From Cherax quadricarinatus (Eukaryota; Arthropoda; Malacostraca; Decapoda; Parastacidae): a stretch of DNA of 64,000 bases. The stretch covers positions 10,227,369 through 10,291,368 of the forward strand of contig NC_091378.1 in the NCBI RefSeq assembly GCF_038502225.1, read 5' to 3'. Position numbers and translations under genes: made by a program. Of this stretch, positions 33,201-42,680 are shown in pieces. Position 1 is the stretch's first letter, and the number at the start of each line of letters is the position of its first letter. Under the pieces are notes generated by a model that was not told the origin of the DNA, did not search any database, and saw only the letters and a program-made list of their open reading frames with translations.

Positions 33201-33486
33201 TCTTAGTGGGGGAAGTATTTCAACCTTACGAGCCTTAATATTGGACGTTAGCGGAGTATCAAGTGAGGTACGAAGAGCAATAATGTACGTGGTGGCTGAT
33301 TTCCTCTATATCTCGTGGGATATGCGGGAAACCGGGGGATCAGTTAGGATCAGGGCAATTGCGGCAGGTATCTACAGAACGTATTGCAGAAATAAACTCA
33401 TATATGGTAGAAGTTGGGATAATAGTTTTCCTGCAAAATATCGAAGTCTTACTGTTCAAATGTTGCTGCAACTGCGGGTGGGGTAA
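30247..33486 (+). CDS. LINE-D ORF2: endonuclease-reverse transcriptase, intact
   Basis: 1079 codons are open without a break. The endonuclease begins before the first Met: the same frame reads TINVNGLRAEFK upstream from about 30,207 and is open back to about 30,172. A non-AUG start or reinitiation after ORF1 (stop at 30,220) is therefore possible. Endonuclease motifs are CFIQEHN, GGDWNCI and SDHRAVLADL. RT motifs are GKAPGIDGISNDFY, VVLVPKKGGGRGLSAYRAIS, RLDWQNAYDCVD, RGLRQGCPLSQLLF and the catalytic YVDDTT. Near the end CLRCGLEVTAFHAVYFC is the zinc motif seen after L1/Tx1-type RTs. An intact frame argues for a young copy, although ORF1 is broken. Confidence 0.88.
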   Translation: MWMEWFLRRYAVDVCFIQEHNYKFGRELRLKGYRMYVSSSLKLKGGVAIAVKESSPWCVLRWEEGGGGRVCCIGVYVPAESNIKVKIEFVREALTFYTRGLPFITVMGGDWNCIIRHGDVEPWGAGCVLPVLRNLLGDAGVYDVVGQGGWGVEHTFVCRGNAAHLDRLYVTQGIRVGHVQTFNVGFSDHRAVLADLNWDGMIRVYPGYWKLNVRLLEGEGDGSAFQDWWKNIWETRRAGECLLEWWETRAKPGIASYYKKRGKEEARWRYGLQNYLEGQLNDYYVGGGSSSRYDDIEHLRSRLAEIHNERFNAVRVRAGMEEVLWGDKPSGCVLCKFRVRQQATSLLQLEVCTGLGGYLPGQVLLTMDSMSFYADLWFGEKLRREVGGVHAGGLVRRDFRKVISDRDRTVLEGRIRVEEVEEAIFSMSKGKAPGIDGISNDFYRAHWGSIKHCLVDVLNCMLTEGRLGMSQSMGVVVLVPKKGGGRGLSAYRAISLMCSDYKIFAKVLGNRMRKVMGSVIHEGQLGILGRSMRDGHLRIREFLEECQGGGVLRLDWQNAYDCVDRDLLRLILLKQGFGEGIVRWVDTLYVTAMVCIQVNGKLGQPVRMERGLRQGCPLSQLLFACMQNPFYELVEDGLRRGTLSSDHAVRVVGYVDDTTILLKGEEDLQIVGWIVEFFGAESGMCINKAKSKLLEVGTWVGGRLGERYGWSVVVQLRICGIVYMADERESRRVNSELVVNKALDRLRGLRAGDVSLQQRTVVVNTLVYSKVWGVAAVYPLRDMDIQELQRRVLHYVWGFGRAWLSREVVMTHVRRGGLGLLALGPRVKALYVKQRFLRAGGEKGIRVGRVMIEMRKWWSGRGLIECEDMLHLLLKLRNAQRILVGQMVSICCRGESVQGLSVFPLYNWGEIWEGFCKLKLAPRVHELVYRFVMGILASKSILHRMGLVREADCLRCGLEVTAFHAVYFCDTFDKVRSWLGRVLDFLSGGSISTLRALILDVSGVSSEVRRAIMYVVADFLYISWDMRETGGSVRIRAIAAGIYRTYCRNKLIYGRSWDNSFPAKYRSLTVQMLLQLRVG

Positions 33487-34731
33487 GGCAACGGGGGCTG
33501 GACTCCTCCCGTGGTAGCACCAAACGGTATGTTAGAGATTTCAGGGTAGAGGGCGGGGTTTAGGGAGTGATGTGTATGTATTATGAATGATTCCGTGCGT
33601 CTGTGTGTGTATGGTTGTGGCGTTGTGTGGCACTGAGATCTTGGATTAATCATAAAATAGTCATGCATTTTGATAATACAGATAAAAAGCAATATTTCAG
33701 TATATGTTCCAGCCTCTAACAAGACTGAATTGGTTCCCAACTATGGCCGGGGTTTGGTGAAGTATGTTGGATCTTTCCTGGGATTCCCGTTAGGTTTAGT
33801 TTAGTCTTTTGTAAGCAGAAGCCACGCTGATGTCACCGCTAAAAGTACAACGTTATACTGGCCTTTAAGGGGAATGTTCATAAGCAGACCTTTTGGTGAT
33901 GATTGTAAACTTTTAATGAAGGGCAAAGAGTTTCATTTGCCTGAGATTGTTTTTGTATATGTAGTAGCGGTCTCCGCTGTGAGGGGGGGGAGGGTTGAGA
34001 TGTATAATGTCCTATATTGTAATCTATGGCCATTCAAGCTCCTTGGACAGCAGCTTTTGTGGGATGTTGTTCCCTCACCCAGTGATATCACATGTATTTT
34101 TTTTATCATTTATGGTGCATATAGTCAGTTGATGTTCATTTAAGCACCTTTACTAATATCACTATATACAAGCAAGGTATACTTTTTGTGGGTTTATAAT
34201 TAGTTTGAGAAACTAAATATGGGGTTGGTCGGGGTATTAGGAGTCTTAGTGTTTCCTCATATGTAATCATACATGCTAGATCTGTAAAAGTCTTATGTTA
34301 ATTATTAAAGGATTTTTGCATGTTTTGATTCCTTTTTCAATATATGTAAAACCAAAAATAAAGAACACCATGTTTTAATTTCAAGAGTCATGTAGGTTTC
34401 TGATAGTTATTTTATATAATCATAGTACCATTGAGTGTACAATGTATTTGTTTACATGATATTGTTTTTGTATATAATTTTTTTTATATAATCATGGAGT
34501 GTGCAATGCATTAGTTTATATAAAATTGTTTTTGTATATAAAATTTCATATATAAAATGAATAAGACTGTCAGGTTTTGGTTATATAGCTATTTTGTGGT
34601 TAAGATATGTTCCGGTAGTTCTCTGTTTAGTTATATGTTGTCTTCTAATATAAAGTTTTCGCGTTTCTGTTTTAAATCATCTATGTATACCATCCATGTA
34701 TACTGTATTTTTAAATAAAATATAAAAAAAA
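33487..34731 (+). other. LINE-D 3' UTR
   Basis: The region is non-coding and AT-rich, ending in an A-run. An imperfect tandem duplication of about 60 bases around TTGTTTTTGTATATAA lies at 34,430-34,550. Several AATAAA-like sites lie in the last 30 bases. Confidence 0.65.
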
Positions 34732-36880
34732 AAGTGCTCATGTTATGTTATAGATGTTGGTGGAAGTGTCGTGGTATTTTTGAGTATGTCTTATTTTTGT
34801 GTGAATGTTTAAAAAAATAAGTGTTTTCAGTGATCATAGTAGTTTTGAGATGCATGATCTTAGATTTTTGGTGATCTTGGAGATGAGTGTTGATAGATGA
34901 TGGTAAACATGATATGGAATTGGTGCTCGTGATTTTTGTGTGAATAATTATAAAAATGAGTGTTTTCTGTGATATTAGTGGTGGAGTCATAAAATCTGGT
35001 AATCGTCTTGGTTATAGTGTTCCTAGATAATGTAGGGTACAACAGGTTGAAACAAGGTGGGTTGTGATGTTACTAACCACCAAGTAAACACAGATGGGAG
35101 TGTGACGTCACTGGAGGTGAGCTCGCCGGTCCTGTGAGGTGTGACATCGTGTGTTGGTGGTAGTGAGGTGAGTGCACTTAGATATTGTCAAATATAATTT
35201 TTTTGTGTGAATGTTTATAAAAAATGAGAGTTTTCTGTGATATTAGTGGCTTTTGACGTAAGTGAATATGGGTGTTTTGTTGTTGGTGGTTGTCTTAGAT
35301 TTGTGTGTGTACAAGATATGTTTTCAGTTGATGGTGATCATGTACTAAGTGTTTGAGTATTAGGTTTGTGTTGAAATTTTTTCTTTTTTTTTTGCGCCCA
35401 TGGGGAAGGAGTTCTTGGTTATAGTGATTTGAGGGAATTTCTATAAAATGGATGTTAGCTGGTGATGCTAAACTTAGATTCTGGTGATTTTGATGGTGTT
35501 TTGGTAGTATTCAGCGGTGATTTGGTAGCAATCAGTAATGTTTTGGGAGTATTCGGATGTGTTTGATGGTGTTTTTTGAAGGTGTTCAAATGATGTGCAG
35601 AGTATTTTTTTTTGAAGATGATCAGTGGTGTTTTGGTGATGATCAGAGTTGGTTCAAAGTTAGTCAGTGTGTTAGTTATGGTAATGTCTCATGTCATAAG
35701 TGTATCAGATAGTTTTTTTTGTGCTAATGTTGTAAAGTCTGGAGAATGAGGGAGGAGTTTGGTGGATGAGATGTAATTTCGGTTGATGAAATGTGTAAGT
35801 GTGAATGAGAATGTAAATTGGTGGGTGAGTTAGAGAAGATAAAATGATAGGTGATTTTAGTAAAAGTATAGATAGTTTTAGTGATCTTCGTTATGATGTT
35901 GTGGAGGGGTTATAGAATTTGGTAAACGTCTTGATTGTGGTGATCTTAGATATTGGAGATATAACAGGTTGAAACAAGTAACTTCCTCTCGTTAAGTTAA
36001 ATGAAGTAAAAGTGGGGTGTGACGTCGCTGATCGCCAAGTAAACGCAGGATGGAGTGTGATGTTATGGGAGGTATCCCTATCTGTGCTGGTATGTGTTGG
36101 TGGTAGTGAGAGGAGTGTATTAGATATTGTATGGAGTTGGTGATTGTGATTTTTTGTGTGAATGTTTATGAAAATGAGTGTTTTCTGCGATCTTAGTGGT
36201 TTTGAGGTGAGTGGGATCGTCTTGGTTATAGTGATTTGAGGGGATTTCTATAAAATGGGTGTTAGTTGGTGGTGTTGATCTTAGTTTCTGGTGATTTTTA
36301 GCGTTGTTTGGGCAGTATTCGGCGCTGTTTTGGTAGTATTCAGTGGTGTTTTGGGAGTATTCAAAGGAGTTTGATGATGTTTTTGAATGTGTTCAAATGA
36401 TGTTTTTGGAGTAATCAAAGGTAATTGATGTTGTTTTTGGTGTTGTACAAAGTAAAGTGTGGTGTGTGTGGGTGTGTTTGTGTTAGTTTTGGTAAAATGT
36501 CTCGTGTCATAAGTGTATGAGTTAGTTTTTGTGATAATGTTGTAAAGTCTGGAGACTGAGGGAGTAGTATGGTGAATGAGTTGTAATTTCAGTTAATGAA
36601 ATGTGTAAGTGTAGATAAATTAGAGATGATAAATCTTATTTGGGAGTATTCAAAATGATATTTTGGAAGTGCTTCAGTGTTGATTGGAAATGTCCAAAGG
36701 TGTTTTTGTGAGTATTCAAATGATTTATGAGAGTGTTCGAAGTAATCTTGGGGTTGTTCTGTAGTGAGATGATAAAGGTTGTGGATGAGAGAATATTTCT
36801 TAAGAGATATTGAGAAAAGGTGGTCACAAATGATGTATGAGAGTGTTTTGAAGGTGTTCAAAGTAAAGTGAGGTGTGTGT
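34732..36880 (+). repeat. Long composite repeat, unit 2 (LCR-2), first part, plus orientation
   Basis: This is the reverse complement of 27,140-28,341 in LCR-1 and similar to 52,300-54,700 in LCR-4. It contains TGACGTCA at 35,103-35,110 followed after reversal by the GTAAACA site, the motif GCGCCCATGGGGAAGGAGTTC near 35,395, and degenerate minisatellites based on GTATTCAGTGGTGTTTTGGT (35,500-35,660 and 36,290-36,440). No gene is visible. It is cut at 36,880 by LINE-A sequences and resumes at 43,638. Confidence 0.8.
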
Positions 36881-36933
36881 GTGTGTGTACTCACCTAGTT
36901 GAGGTTGCGGGGGTCGAGTCCGAGCTCCTGGCC

Positions 36934-36967
<34 letters not shown>
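36881..36967 (-). mobile_element. LINE-A tail stub flanked by (GT)n
   Basis: ACTCACCTAGTTGAGGTTGC begins at 36,889. The stub stops after 48 bases at GGCCCCG, and (TG)n fills 36,937-36,966. The complete LINE-A then begins. Confidence 0.85.
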
Positions 36968-36970
<3 letters not shown>

Positions 36971-37033
36971 CACCTATTTGTGGTTGCAGGGGTCGAGTCC
37001 TAGCTCCTGGCCCCGCCTCTTCACCGGTTGCTA

Positions 37034-39925
37034 CTAGGCCCTCTCTCTCCCCGCTCCATGAGCTTTATCAAACCTCGTCTTAAAACTGTGTATGGTTCCT
37101 GCCTCCACTACGTCATTTTCTAGGCTATTCCACTGCCTTACAACTCTATGACTGAAGAAATACTTCCTACTATCTCTCTGACTCATTTGTGTCTTCAACT
37201 TCCAATTGTGGCCTCTTGTTTCCGTGTCCCCTCCCTGGAACATCCTGTCCTTGTCCACCTTGTCTATTCCACGCAGTATTTTATATGTCGTTATCATGTC
37301 TCCCCTGACCCTCCTGTCCTCCAGTGTCGTCAGGCCGATTTCCCTTAATCTTTCTTCATAGGACATTCCCCTTAGCTCTGGAACTAACCTTGTTGCAAAC
37401 CTTTGTACTTTCTCTAGTTTCTTGACGTGCTTTATCAAGTGCGGGTTCCAAACAGGTGCTGCATACTCCAGTATGGGCCTGACATACACGGTGTACAGTG
37501 TCTTGAATGATTCCTTACTAAGGTGTCGGAATGCTGTTCTCAGGTTTGCCAGGCGCCCATATGCTACAGCAGTTATCTGATTGATGTGTGCTTCCGGAGA
37601 CATGCTCGGTGTTATACTCACCCCAAGATCTTTCTCCTTGAGTGAGGTTTGCAGTCTTTGGCCACCTAGCCTATACTCTGTCTGTGGTCTTCTGTGCCCT
37701 TCCCCTATCTTCATGACTTTGCATTTGGCAGGATTAAATTCGAGAAGCCATTTGCTGGACCAGGTGTCCAGTCTGTCCAGGTCTCTTTGAAGTCCTGCCT
37801 GGTCCTCATCAGATTTAATTCTCCTCATTAACTTCACATCATCTGCAAACAGGGACACTTCTGAGTCTAACCCTTCCGTCATGTCGTTCACATATACCAA
37901 AAATAGCACTGGTCCTAGGACCGACCCCTGTGGGACCCCGCTCGTCACAGGTGCCCACTGTGATACATCATTACGTACCATGACTCGTTGTTGCCTCCCT
38001 GTCAGGTATTCTCTGATCCATTGCAGTGCCCTTCCTGTTATATGCGCCTGATGCTCTAGCTTCTGCACTAATCTCTTGTGAGGAACTGTGTCAAAAGCCT
38101 TCTTGCAGTCCAAGAAGATGCAATCAACCCACCCCTCTCTCTCTTGTCTTACTTCTGTTATTTTATCATAAAACTCCAGAAGGTTTGTGACACAGGATTT
38201 GCCTTCCGTGAATCCGTGCTGGTTGGCATTTATACTCCTGTTCCGTTCCAGGTGCTCCACCACTCTCCTCCTGATAATCTTCTCCATAATTTTGCATACT
38301 ATACACGTCAATGACACAGGTCTATAGTTTAGTGCCTCTTTTCTGTCTCCTTTTTTGAAAATGGGAACTACATTTGCCGTCTTCCATACCTCAGGTAGTT
38401 GCCCAGTTTCCAGGGATGTGTTGAAGATTGTGGTAAGTGGTACGCACAACATATCTGCTCCCTCTCTAAGGACCCATGGAGAGATGTTGTCCGGTCCCAT
38501 TGCCTTTGAGGTATCGATGTCCCTTAGCAGTTTCTTCACCTCCTCCTCATCTGTATGTATGTCGTCCAACACTTGTTGGTGTATTCCTTGTTGGTGTCCC
38601 CATCTGGTCTGTCCCCCCAGAGTCCTTCCTGTCTCTACTGTAAATAGTTCCTTAAATCTCGTGTTGAGCTCCTCACATACCTCTTGATCGTTTCTTGTGA
38701 GTTCTCCACCTTCTTTCCTCAGCCTTATCACCTGGTCCTTGACTGTTGTCTTCCTCCTAATGTGGCTATACAGCAGTTTCGGGTCAGATTTGACTTTCGA
38801 TGCTATGTCGTTTTCATACTGTCGCTGGGCCTCCCTCCTTATCTGTGTATACTCGTTTCTGGCTCTTCTACTAATCTCCTTGTTTTCCTGGGTCCTATGC
38901 CTCCTGTACCTTTTCCATTCTCTGTTGCACTTAGTTTTTGCCTCCCTACATCTTCGGGTAAACCAAGGACTCGTTTTGGTCTTCCTATTATTTCTGTTTC
39001 CCTTGGGAACAAAACTTTCCTCTGCCTCCTTGCACTTTGTTGCCACATATTCCATCATCTCGTTTACTGATTTTCCTACCATTTCTCTGTCCCACTGAAC
39101 CTCCTGCAGGAAGTTTCTCATACCTGTGTAGTCCCCCCTTTTATAGTTTGGCCTGTCCCCTTCAGTTCCTGTTACCTTCTCCACTTGTAACTCTATTATA
39201 TAGTCAAAACTCAGAACCACATGATCGCTAGCTCCAAGGGGCCTCTCGTAAGTGATGTCCTCGATGTCTGAACTGCTCAGGGTGAACACAAGATCCAGTC
39301 TTGCTGGCTCATCCTCCCCTCTCTCTCTGGTTGTGTCCCTGACATGTTGATGCATGAGGTTTTCAAGTACCACATCCAACATCTTGGCTCTCCATGTTTC
39401 GGGACCCCCATGTGGCTCCAGGTTTTCCCAGTCGATCTCCCTGTGGTTGAAATCGCCCATTACCAGTAACTTTGCTCTGCTCGAGTGAGCTCTTCTTGCC
39501 ACCTCAGCCAGTGTGTCCACCATCACCCTGTTGTTTTCTTCGTACTCCTCTCTTGGCCTCCTGCAGTTCTGTGGTGGGTTATACATCACTCCAATGACTA
39601 CTTTATGTTCTCCGGACTGAATTGTACCTACAATGTAGTCTCTTTCTCCAATCATGTCCATGCCTTCCATTTCCTCAAATCCCCATTGGTGTTTTATGAG
39701 CAGTGCAACCCCTCCTCCCCCTCTACTCCTTCTATCTTTCCTCAGGATCTGATATCCTGTTGGGAAGATTGCGTCTGTTATTGTCTCAGCGAGTTTTGTT
39801 TCTGTGACTGCTATGATGTCTGGGGATTTTTCACTGATTCTTTCATTCCACTCCTCATGTTTATTCGTTATTCCATCTGCGTTTGTGTACCAAACCTTTA
39901 GTTTCTTTTCTATCATTGTGGTCAT
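37034..39925 (-). CDS. LINE-A ORF2: APE-type endonuclease and reverse transcriptase
   Basis: I place the start at the Met at 39,925 (MTTMIEKKLKVWYTNADGI), because the endonuclease domain begins there; the frame is open further upstream to 40,408, but that part overlaps ORF1 and looks low-complexity. The protein is 963 residues. The endonuclease (about 10-225) shows YTNADGITNK, VTETKLAE, VMGDFNHREIDW and ASDHVVLSF. The RT (about 520-760) shows KAMGPDNISPWVLREG, VVPIFKKGDRKEALNYRP, CIFLDCKKAFDTVPHKR, SGVPQGSVLGPVLF and the catalytic FADD. The CR1/L2 C-terminal domain follows (QRFATRLVPELRGM, SRKYFFSHRVVRQWN). It nicks and reverse-transcribes at the target. There are no stops or frameshifts, so it may be active. 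Confidence 0.9.
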   Translation of the reverse strand: MTTMIEKKLKVWYTNADGITNKHEEWNERISEKSPDIIAVTETKLAETITDAIFPTGYQILRKDRRSRGGGGVALLIKHQWGFEEMEGMDMIGERDYIVGTIQSGEHKVVIGVMYNPPQNCRRPREEYEENNRVMVDTLAEVARRAHSSRAKLLVMGDFNHREIDWENLEPHGGPETWRAKMLDVVLENLMHQHVRDTTRERGEDEPARLDLVFTLSSSDIEDITYERPLGASDHVVLSFDYIIELQVEKVTGTEGDRPNYKRGDYTGMRNFLQEVQWDREMVGKSVNEMMEYVATKCKEAEESFVPKGNRNNRKTKTSPWFTRRCREAKTKCNREWKRYRRHRTQENKEISRRARNEYTQIRREAQRQYENDIASKVKSDPKLLYSHIRRKTTVKDQVIRLRKEGGELTRNDQEVCEELNTRFKELFTVETGRTLGGQTRWGHQQGIHQQVLDDIHTDEEEVKKLLRDIDTSKAMGPDNISPWVLREGADMLCVPLTTIFNTSLETGQLPEVWKTANVVPIFKKGDRKEALNYRPVSLTCIVCKIMEKIIRRRVVEHLERNRSINANQHGFTEGKSCVTNLLEFYDKITEVRQEREGWVDCIFLDCKKAFDTVPHKRLVQKLEHQAHITGRALQWIREYLTGRQQRVMVRNDVSQWAPVTSGVPQGSVLGPVLFLVYVNDMTEGLDSEVSLFADDVKLMRRIKSDEDQAGLQRDLDRLDTWSSKWLLEFNPAKCKVMKIGEGHRRPQTEYRLGGQRLQTSLKEKDLGVSITPSMSPEAHINQITAVAYGRLANLRTAFRHLSKESFKTLYTVYVRPILEYAAPVWNPHLIKHVKKLEKVQRFATRLVPELRGMSYEERLREIGLTTLEDRRVRGDMITTYKILRGIDKVDKDRMFQGGDTETRGHNWKLKTQMSQRDSRKYFFSHRVVRQWNSLENDVVEAGTIHSFKTRFDKAHGAGRERA

Positions 39926-40110
39926 GCAAGTATATTGGGGTTGGGGGAGCGAGAGCCTTGGTGGGGGCCTATATGGGGCTGTGGTGTAGGTGGGGTATGT
40001 GTTGATGGGGGTGGGGTCAGAATGCCCATAAGGGACAGCTGTTGGGGTGAGGTTTGTGATATGGGGGTTGGTGGCAGAGGGAACAGTGAGTGGGTTGTAG
40101 TATAGGTTGC

Positions 40111-41151
40111 TCAGTTGCGTTGGGAATGTTGCGGGTGGGGTCTTTTGGTGGGAGATTCTGTGGGGTGTGTTTGCCCTTCCTCCTGTGTCTGGGTCCTGCT
40201 CATTTTCATTGCTTCTCGTTCCTCCTTGCGTCTCTGTACCCTCTCTTTCAGTGTAGTCCTTTCTTCTTGTGTTCTGTCGCGGTCGAGGTATACTCTCTGG
40301 TACCCCTCTTTGTCCCTCAGTCTTGCTTTCTCTTGCAGAATCCTGATTCGAACTGATTCTTCCTTGAAAGTTACTCTGACAGGCCGTATCCTTCCACTCG
40401 CAAACCACCCAATTCTCTGAAAATTTGTCACCTGGGTCATATTGCCCTCCCCTATTGTTTTCATGATGCCTTCAATCATTTTTTTCTCCTCCTGTTTTAT
40501 TTCTTCAAAGTTGGCCCCCTTGGCTTCTTGGAGCCCGTACACAAAGACTGACCTCGCCCTTTCCTCCTCCCACCGAGTCTCCATCTGCTTCCTCTGAGGC
40601 ATTTTATTTCCTTCCATTGACATGTTCTTGCCTTCAGTCCCTGTCATATCTGAAACTTCTATTCTCAGTGGACTGTCTTTCCTGGCCAGCTGTCCCTTGC
40701 TACTGCAGTTGGCTGTTAGAATCTCTGCATATAACAAACCTTCATTGTCTTCGGACCTGTCGCTTGATCTTAGTGTGCTCATCGTCTTTTCCCTGGCCCC
40801 ACGTGGGTCTGATAGGGCCTTCGTGTACGGCATGTCTCCGTTGTTGCTTACCATCCCCTTGTCTGCGCCTGACTTTGAATTTCCTGATGTCACATCTGAA
40901 TTGTCATTTATCTCTCTAATCTGTTTCAGGCTTTGCAATTTCTCTTCTAAGCACTGTATCCTAGCTTCTGCTGCTAAGACCTGTACTTCCCACTTCCTGC
41001 ACTCTTCAGCTATCCGCTCCTCCATTTTCTTACCAAGCCCTACTATCTTCCTTCCCCACTCTTCCTCCCTTTTTTGGAGCTCTAACTCCCAGTCTTTCCT
41101 CCCTGGTTCGTCTACCAGATCTCTGGTTTTCCGTCCTCTAGGGCCACCCAT
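40111..41151 (-). CDS. LINE-A ORF1: coiled-coil, RRM-like nucleic-acid-binding protein
   Basis: 346 codons open from MGGPRGRKTRDLVDEPGR. Residues 18-80 are charged with heptad-like spacing (WELELQKREEEWGRKIVGLG), suggesting a trimerising coiled coil. A Ser/Asp/Lys-rich linker follows. A conserved part near 200-310 (SVFVYGLQEAKG, FQRIGWFASGRIRPVRVTF, LDRDRTQEERTTLKERVQRR) resembles the RRM plus C-terminal fold of L1-type ORF1 proteins, which bind LINE RNA and act as chaperones. Its stop codon is about 185 bp before the ORF2 Met. Confidence 0.75.
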   Translation of the reverse strand: MGGPRGRKTRDLVDEPGRKDWELELQKREEEWGRKIVGLGKKMEERIAEECRKWEVQVLAAEARIQCLEEKLQSLKQIREINDNSDVTSGNSKSGADKGMVSNNGDMPYTKALSDPRGAREKTMSTLRSSDRSEDNEGLLYAEILTANCSSKGQLARKDSPLRIEVSDMTGTEGKNMSMEGNKMPQRKQMETRWEEERARSVFVYGLQEAKGANFEEIKQEEKKMIEGIMKTIGEGNMTQVTNFQRIGWFASGRIRPVRVTFKEESVRIRILQEKARLRDKEGYQRVYLDRDRTQEERTTLKERVQRRKEEREAMKMSRTQTQEEGQTHPTESPTKRPHPQHSQRN

Positions 41152-41160
41152 ACCACAGAC

Positions 41161-41345
41161 AGAAGGCTAGAGGGAGGGAGAGGTGTGAGGGGGGAGAGAA
41201 AGGGAAATAGAAAGAGGAGAGAGAGGAGGGAAAGGGTAAAGGGAAAGAGGGAGAGAGAGAGAGAGTATGGGGGGTGAGGGATAAGACCAAGGGTGAGAGA
41301 GAGAAATGTGAGGGGGGAGAGAAAGGGTAGAGAGAGGGAGAGAGG

Positions 41346-41397
<52 letters not shown>

Positions 41398-41483
41398 GAG
41401 AGAGACAGACAGAGAAAGGCTATGAGAGAGAGAAATGCGAGGGAGGGGTAGAAATATAGAAAAAGGGAGATGAAGATAGAAGC

Positions 41484-41524
<41 letters not shown>

Positions 41525-41626
41525 GGGGGGAGAGGGTGAAAGAGAGAGAGGGAGAGAGAGGGAGAGAGAGAAAGAAAGAGAGAGAAATGTGAGGGGAGAG
41601 AGAAAGGGTAGAGAGAGGGAGAAAGA

Positions 41627-41688
<62 letters not shown>

Positions 41689-41769
41689 AAGGAGGGTGAG
41701 GGAAAAGGCTATGAGAGAGAGAAATGCGAGGGAGGGGTAGAAATATGGAAAAAGGGAGGAGAGAGAAGC

Positions 41770-41834
<65 letters not shown>

Positions 41835-42070
41835 GGGAGGAGGGAGGAGAGGAGGGAGGGGGAGAGAGAGAGAGAGAGGAGAGAGAGGGGGAGAGAGGGG
41901 GGAGGGGAGAGGGGAGGGGGAGAGGAGGGGGTTGTTAAGGGGAGGGGAAAAGGCTATGAGAGAGACGAGGGAGGGGGGAGAGAAAGATAGGAGGGAGGTG
42001 AAGGCAAGAGCGGGGAGGGGAAAGGTCTGTGGGGAGGGAGGAGGTGTGGGGTGGGGGAGGGGCGCGGTCA
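41161..42070. repeat. GA-rich polypurine tract
   Basis: About 900 bp of almost pure purine on the plus strand, mostly (GA)n with GGGA variants. It contains a near-duplicate 300-bp block: CTATGAGAGAGAGAAATGCG and GAGGGAGGGGTAGAAATA occur near 41,420 and 41,710. It lies directly upstream of LINE-A ORF1 on the minus strand, so it could be an expanded 5' UTR or the microsatellite the element landed in. Such polypurine DNA can form triplexes. Confidence 0.9.
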
Positions 42071-42099
42071 AATTCCAAGATCAGCTGTGTGAATGAGTG

Positions 42100-42680
42100 G
42101 GTGTTTGTGTGTACTCACCTAGTTGTGGTTTCAGGGGTCAAGACTCAGCTCCTGGCCCCGAGTGTGTGTGTGTGCGTGTGTGTGTGTGTGAGCACGTCAG
42201 TTGTTTATATGTCCCAGAAATACATTTCACCTCTGTGTATCCGTAATACTAATAAGATACCATTAACACTGAGAGTAATTCTAATAATTATAATACTAGC
42301 GTGTGTTAATAAGTCATTATTTCACCCAGTTATGTACTACCTTTTACTACATGTGTACCCAATACTTGCTTCTCAGATTGTACTGTCTTTGTGTCACCTA
42401 GTTGTGGTTTCAGGGGTCGAGACTCAGCTCCTGGCCCCGAGTGTGTATGTGTGTGCGTGCGTGTGTGTGTGAGCACGTCAGTTGTTTATATGTCCCAGAA
42501 ATACATTTCACCTCTGTGTATCCGTAATACTAATAAGATACCATTAACACTGAGAGTAATTCTAATAATTATAATACTAGCGTGTGTTAATAAGTCATTA
42601 TTTCACCCAGTTATGTACTACCTTTTACTACATGTGTACCCAATACTTGCTTCTCAGATTGTACTGTCTTTGTGTCCTAA
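42100..42680. repeat. 281-bp tandem duplication carrying a LINE-A tail stub
   Basis: Two direct copies (about 42,116-42,394 and 42,395-42,676) each contain a 48-bp LINE-A tail ending GGCCCCGAG, a (TG)n with GC variants, and about 200 bp of unique sequence from GAGCACGTCAGTTG to TACTGTCTTTGTGTC. The unique parts look identical, which indicates a recent duplication. Confidence 0.88.

Larger units (their letters stand above)
28849..34731 (+). mobile_element. LINE-D, full-length Tx1/L1-like LINE
   Basis: This 5.9-kb plus-strand element has an ORF1 with a zinc knuckle, an intact ORF2 with endonuclease, RT and C-terminal zinc motif, a 1.2-kb 3' UTR and a terminal A-rich run (ATAAAATATAAAAAAAAAA) at about 34,710-34,731. 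LCR-2 resumes immediately after the A-run (GTGCTCATGTTATG). About 170 bp of LCR present in LCR-1 (28,341-28,513) is missing at the insertion point. The Tx1-like label rests on overall motif style and is not certain. Confidence 0.75.
36968..41160 (-). mobile_element. LINE-A, full-length CR1/L2-type LINE
   Basis: This is the reference copy for the family: minus strand, ORF1 (41,151-40,111) and ORF2 (39,925-37,034) both open. The 3' end reads TAGGTGAGTA on the minus strand followed by (CA)n. The region upstream of ORF1 is a 900-bp GA-rich tract. It interrupts LCR-2 at its (GT)n microsatellite. About fifteen truncated relatives lie elsewhere in this window, all on the minus strand. Confidence 0.88.

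Noticed and set aside
37034..40408. ORF2 of LINE-A starting at the most upstream Met (1124 codons)
   Set aside because: The first 161 residues overlap ORF1 in another frame and are low-complexity. The endonuclease domain begins at the Met at 39,925.
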